From Pseudopyrenochaeta lycopersici (taxonomy: Eukaryota; Ascomycota; Dothideomycetes; Pleosporales; Pseudopyrenochaetaceae): DNA of 64,000 nucleotides. How positions within the stretch are numbered: position 1 is the first letter of the stretch; each line of letters begins with the position of its first letter. A model generated the notes under the pieces. The model saw nothing but the letters and a program-made list of their open reading frames with translations. It was not told the origin of the DNA and ran no database searches. Below, in pieces: positions 60,126 through 64,000 of the stretch. The stretch is from assembly GCA_003313425.1 (NCBI GenBank), contig NHZP01000002.1, positions 558,001 through 622,000 of the forward strand, given 5' to 3'. The position numbers were made by a program, and so were the translations under genes.

Positions 60126-63100
60126 ATAAGTGACACTGAGATAGGAACCACCCACTATTATGCTACTAGGCCAGGCAACGCTGTTACTAAGCCAGACCTC
60201 TTCTATAGAGATCAATTCAAGCTCGAAGACTAGTTACTCCAGTTCGACCTGTTCTTCAAGTTCAATACAACCACCATAGACGACGACGACCAAGCAGTAC
60301 TCATAACAAGCTACATAAGGGGCGAAGCTGCCAAATGGGTGAAGCCCCACCTAGTCAAGTACCTGGCCGAAGGGACCAAACCAGAGGAACTAATCAAAAT
60401 GTTCAAGGACACGGGAGAATTCAAGATACGCATGCAACAAGCGTTCAGGCTGCCGAACGAGACTACTATCACAGAACGCAAAATCCAGAACATGCGACAA
60501 ACCCAGTCCGCAGCTAATTACGCCAACAAGTTTTTAGGTTACGCCAGACAAACCAACTAGAACGATAACACCCTAAAAACTATGTACAAACAAGGCCTAA
60601 AAGCAGACGTCCAAACTAAACTAATATGCTCCGGCATAGGCATAGTAACACTAGACGACTTAATCAACAAAACTATCTAACTAGATGTAGAGCTCTATGA
60701 GCTCCATGTGCAACTTAGAAGACAACTACTAGGATAAACAAAGGAAGACAAGAAACCCCAGAAAGATTATCGCAACAAGCTAAACAATAGTCGCCCACGA
60801 CATCAGTATTAACCACAGGGAGTGCCCAGACAGTACCTGTTAGGGGGTCCCAAGGTAATGTATCTAGATAATCTTAATAAGGAGAAATCAGGTAAGGGCA
60901 GGAAGAAAAAAGAAATAACCTGCTTTAACTATAATAAGAAAGGCTATATAGCTAAAGACTGCAGGAGTAAGAATAAGGTAACCCCCTAGATTAATATAAT
61001 AGTAGTAAAAGAAGAAAACAGTAACGATAAAACATAGGAAGTTGTCGTAACCTAAGAGGAAGAGGCTTAAGACGCAGAGACGCTGTAGCTACCTCTCCTA
61101 GAACCTACTAAGAAAAGGATTCTAGGAACCTAGTATAGTAATAAGGAAGAAGAGAGTAACAGCTCCCTGTCTCTAGTCTATAAAGATGCTGAGGAAGACC
61201 TTAATAATACTATAGTGCTCTTAACTAAGGAACAGAAAAAGGAAAACTTCTAGAAACGATATTAACCAGGAACCCTAAGGCTATTAACGCCTATAGAGGC
61301 AGAAAAAGATATTATAGAACTTAACTGCTAACTACACGCGCAACACATGTACAAAGTATAATACATTAACGCGTTAACCCTAGAAGAGTAAGAAGCAGCT
61401 ATAAAATAAAGAATAAGTATAATTATTCTAGCTAAATAAGTAATGCAAGACATGTTGCGGGAATATTACTGTTACTCCAAACATTATACAAAGGCAATAT
61501 AAGAGTAGGCGGAGAAAGCTAAAGAAGCGTAGTAACCTGTAAGCGTTAGGGACGTACTATAGAAACTTTAATAAGCTAGATAAACATAGGCACTAGAACC
61601 CCTAGTAGTTAAGACCCCTAAATACGTACTATAACGCTAAATAATACTACTACTAATATAGGAAGACGCTTTCTATATACTAAACACTAAGAACCCTGTA
61701 TAATAAGGGTATCTTTAGGTTAACTCCTACGGCGAAATCGTGCTTACAGATAGTAAGAAGCAAGATATTTATACACAGCTTAAATAATAAATACATTAGG
61801 AGGATAATAAAGAGAATGTTAACCCTCTCTAGCATCTTACAGAAGAAGAAGCCTAAGAAATGTATAAGCACGCCAAGGCAGCTTAGACCCTACATACCAT
61901 GCGTAAAGGACTATAGAAACTAGTACTAGACTACTTAATAGATCTACGTAATAAGCGACACGGTGTTGTCTACTAGTCCTTTTGTACCACAGACCTATGC
62001 GCGATCTATTATTTAAGTAAAACGGAACAGGGATACTTCCCTTACTCGTTTTACTAATACAAATACTAATAGTATGATTATCCTAAAGTTAAATGCGACA
62101 ACTACCTATAGGATAAGAGGACTGTCCTCTACTTCCTAGGAAATAATAACCCTGCGGCTACTATAGCGATGCAGCTAGTCTTTAATAGAGAATGTAATTA
62201 GCAATAATAGTAAACGTGCCTTAACTCAGATTGCCTTAAGCATAAAAACATTAAGATACTAAACAGGTATTAGGAGGAGCCTTTTTTAGGGTCACGCCTA
62301 CTAATAGGTAAGAACTACGAACTCTATGCGTAACAGGCACATAAGGACTCTTTAAGCTAAATATTAAGCTTAACAGAAGCTAGATAAAAGCACTAGTAGA
62401 TTCTAGAGCACAACAGAGCTATATTTCTGCGCGAGCGATAGAACAAGCTGGCCTTATTCTATTATTAAAATTAGTACTATATCTATTAACAGTCGCTAAT
62501 AGACAACTAATGCTATCAGAGTCTGTAATCACACACGAGGTACGGAGCGTGTAACTTATTATCTAGAACCATAGGGAAACGATCAACCTAGACGTCTTCA
62601 GACTATTATAGCATAATATAATACTAGGACTCCTATAGTTAAGAGAACATAGTCTAGATATAGATTAGAAAAAGAAAAAGTTCTCGTTCAAATACTGTAG
62701 AACAGACGCAACTACAAGTAAGCCTACGCTGCGGCTGAGTGCCTAGGTAGATAAGAAGATAACAATTAGGATCCTCACTTTAAACAAGGACAGCCTCAAG
62801 ACACGAGGGTCTAACTCAGCAGGTACCAATAGGAGGCCCTTGGACTAACAAGCTAGAGTTAAGGAGCAAAGCGCAACTCTAGTAATCCCTAACAAGTATA
62901 AAGAATATAAGTTACTCTTTTAGGAAGAGATAACTATAAAAGCATTACCTAAGCATTAACCTTAGGATTATAAGATTATCCTACAGGAAGGAAAGTAACT
63001 AACTTTTAGCCTAATTTACAGTTTATTAGAAAAAGAACTTAAGACCCTACGCGAATATATTAAGACAAACTTAAAAAAGAGATTTATTAGGGAATTACAG

Positions 63101-64000
63101 TTACTAGCAGGATACCCTATACTATTTATACTAAAAAAGAATAGGAAGCTAAGATTATATATTAACTACTAGAAACTTAATAATATTATAGTAAAGAATT
63201 AATACCCTTTACTAAATATAGCAGAACTATAAGATTAACTAGCCTTTACAAAAGTCTTTACAGCATTAGACTTAAGAGGAGCGTATAACCTTATTCACAT
63301 AAAGGAAGGTAAAGAATAGAAGACCGCGTTTAGAACACGCTACAGCTACTACAAGTATATAGTAATGCCTTTTAGTCTTACTAATACACTAGCGACATAC
63401 TAGGCACTTATTAATAATGTGTTAAGGGAATACTTAGACGTATTCGTTATCGCATACCTTAACGACATCCTCGTGTACTCTAATAATCTACAGGAACATA
63501 TTAAGCACATTAAGATAGTTCTTACCTACTTAGGAAGATTTAGTTTACTGCTTAAACCTAAGAAATATAAGTTCTATAAAGAGGAAGTTAAGTTCCTAAG
63601 ATACATAGTAGGTGTATATAGAGTAAAGATAAGCGAAGAAAAAATAAGAGTAGTAAAAGAATAGCCCGAACCTAAAACAGTTAAAAACATATAGTTATTT
63701 ATAGGATTTATTAACTTTAACTAACAGTTTATTAAGGACTTCTCTAAAAAATCTATCCTACTTACTAAACTTATAAGGAAAGATATAAAATAGGAATAGG
63801 GAAATAAATAAAAGAAAGTATTCTAGATGCTTAAGGAAGCCTGTATCACACCTCTAGTGTTAATTACATTTTAAACGGGAGAACCCCTATAGTTTAAAAC
63901 AGATGCCTTAGACCTTGCACTAGGTGCAACAGCAAAACAAGAACGCAATAGGAAATAGCACCTAATTGCGTACTACTCAAGAAAATTCATAGACGCTGAG
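60126..64000 (+). pseudogene. gag-pol of element F
   Basis: The gag start codon equivalent to that of A is ATA (60,126-60,128), a RIP-type loss. Gag is otherwise readable to 60,560 (LLQFDLFFKFN, IRGEAAKWVKPHLVKYL). The zinc knuckle CFNYNKKGYIAKDC lies near 60,925. Protease ALVDSRAQQSYISA is near 62,385 (the family's active-site DSGA has become DSRA). RT has YPLLNIAELQD near 63,200, ALDLRGAYNLIHIKEG near 63,265 and YLNDILVYS at 63,455-63,481, with the first catalytic Asp of YxDD changed to Asn. RNase H begins KTDALDLALGATAKQE near 63,900. Many in-frame stops are present. Confidence 0.82.

Larger units (their letters stand above)
59720..64000 (+). mobile_element. Ty3/gypsy retrotransposon F, 3' end outside the window
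   Basis: The 5' LTR is followed by gag, protease and RT in the order of element A. It is inserted in the RT of element E. The window ends within RNase H, so the 3' LTR, target duplication and any antisense ORF cannot be judged. Confidence 0.85.

Overview
The window is fungal nuclear DNA. The first ~19 kb carry ordinary genes with short GT..AG introns (48-71 nt) and CTRAY-type branch points, as in filamentous ascomycetes. The gene set (DDHD phospholipase, GH43, Dal5-type transporter, nitronate monooxygenase) and the long AT-saturated block behind it fit Dothideomycetes, perhaps Pleosporales. That placement is inference; no rRNA or other marker gene is present.

Region 1 (1-18,950) is genic. 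In order: the 3' part of a DDHD-domain phospholipase; a decayed secreted GH43 glycosidase with at least three frameshifts and two stops (minus); weak gene relics at 4.8-6.7 kb; a possible two-exon small gene (6.88-7.24 kb); a four-exon class V aminotransferase/cysteine-desulfurase-like gene; a two-exon Tyr/Pro-rich repeat protein; a three-exon Dal5/Tna1-type MFS transporter (minus); and a nitronate monooxygenase whose frame is broken by one in-frame TGA (minus). The genes do not form an obvious cluster.

Region 2 (about 19,000-64,000) is an AT-rich transposon nest carrying the signature of repeat-induced point mutation (RIP: CpA to TpA, and TpG to TpA). I assign letters to the pieces. Element A (35,458-42,417, minus) is a full Ty3/gypsy element with 394-bp LTRs and a 5-bp target duplication. 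Element C (minus, another gypsy family) is split by A, and its reading frame rejoins across the insertion. D is a gypsy 5' half (20,379-23,399). E is a gypsy element (about 55,474-59,719) split by F. F is a gypsy element related to A (59,720 to the window end). There are also truncated gag copies (48.0-49.8 and 51.5-53.3 kb), a solo LTR with target duplication (54,410-54,735) and other LTR pieces.

Two hAT-type DNA transposon families lie in the nest. One is a 1.04-kb non-autonomous element with a perfect 8-bp target duplication (30,248-31,286). The other is a 5.5-kb element (23,400-28,908) with an internally deleted copy at 49,787-51,513. The 5.5-kb element is the most unusual object here. 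It has an almost open transposase frame although nearly all C/G is gone. It also has a second, divergently oriented gene that I could assemble as four phase-compatible exons (210 codons), and a 17-bp satellite with an 8-mer higher-order period between the two genes.

Element A carries a second notable feature: an antisense ORF between integrase and the 3' LTR with exact Zn(II)2Cys6 cysteine spacing. It is much better preserved than the sense pol genes. No tRNA, rRNA or CRISPR array was seen.
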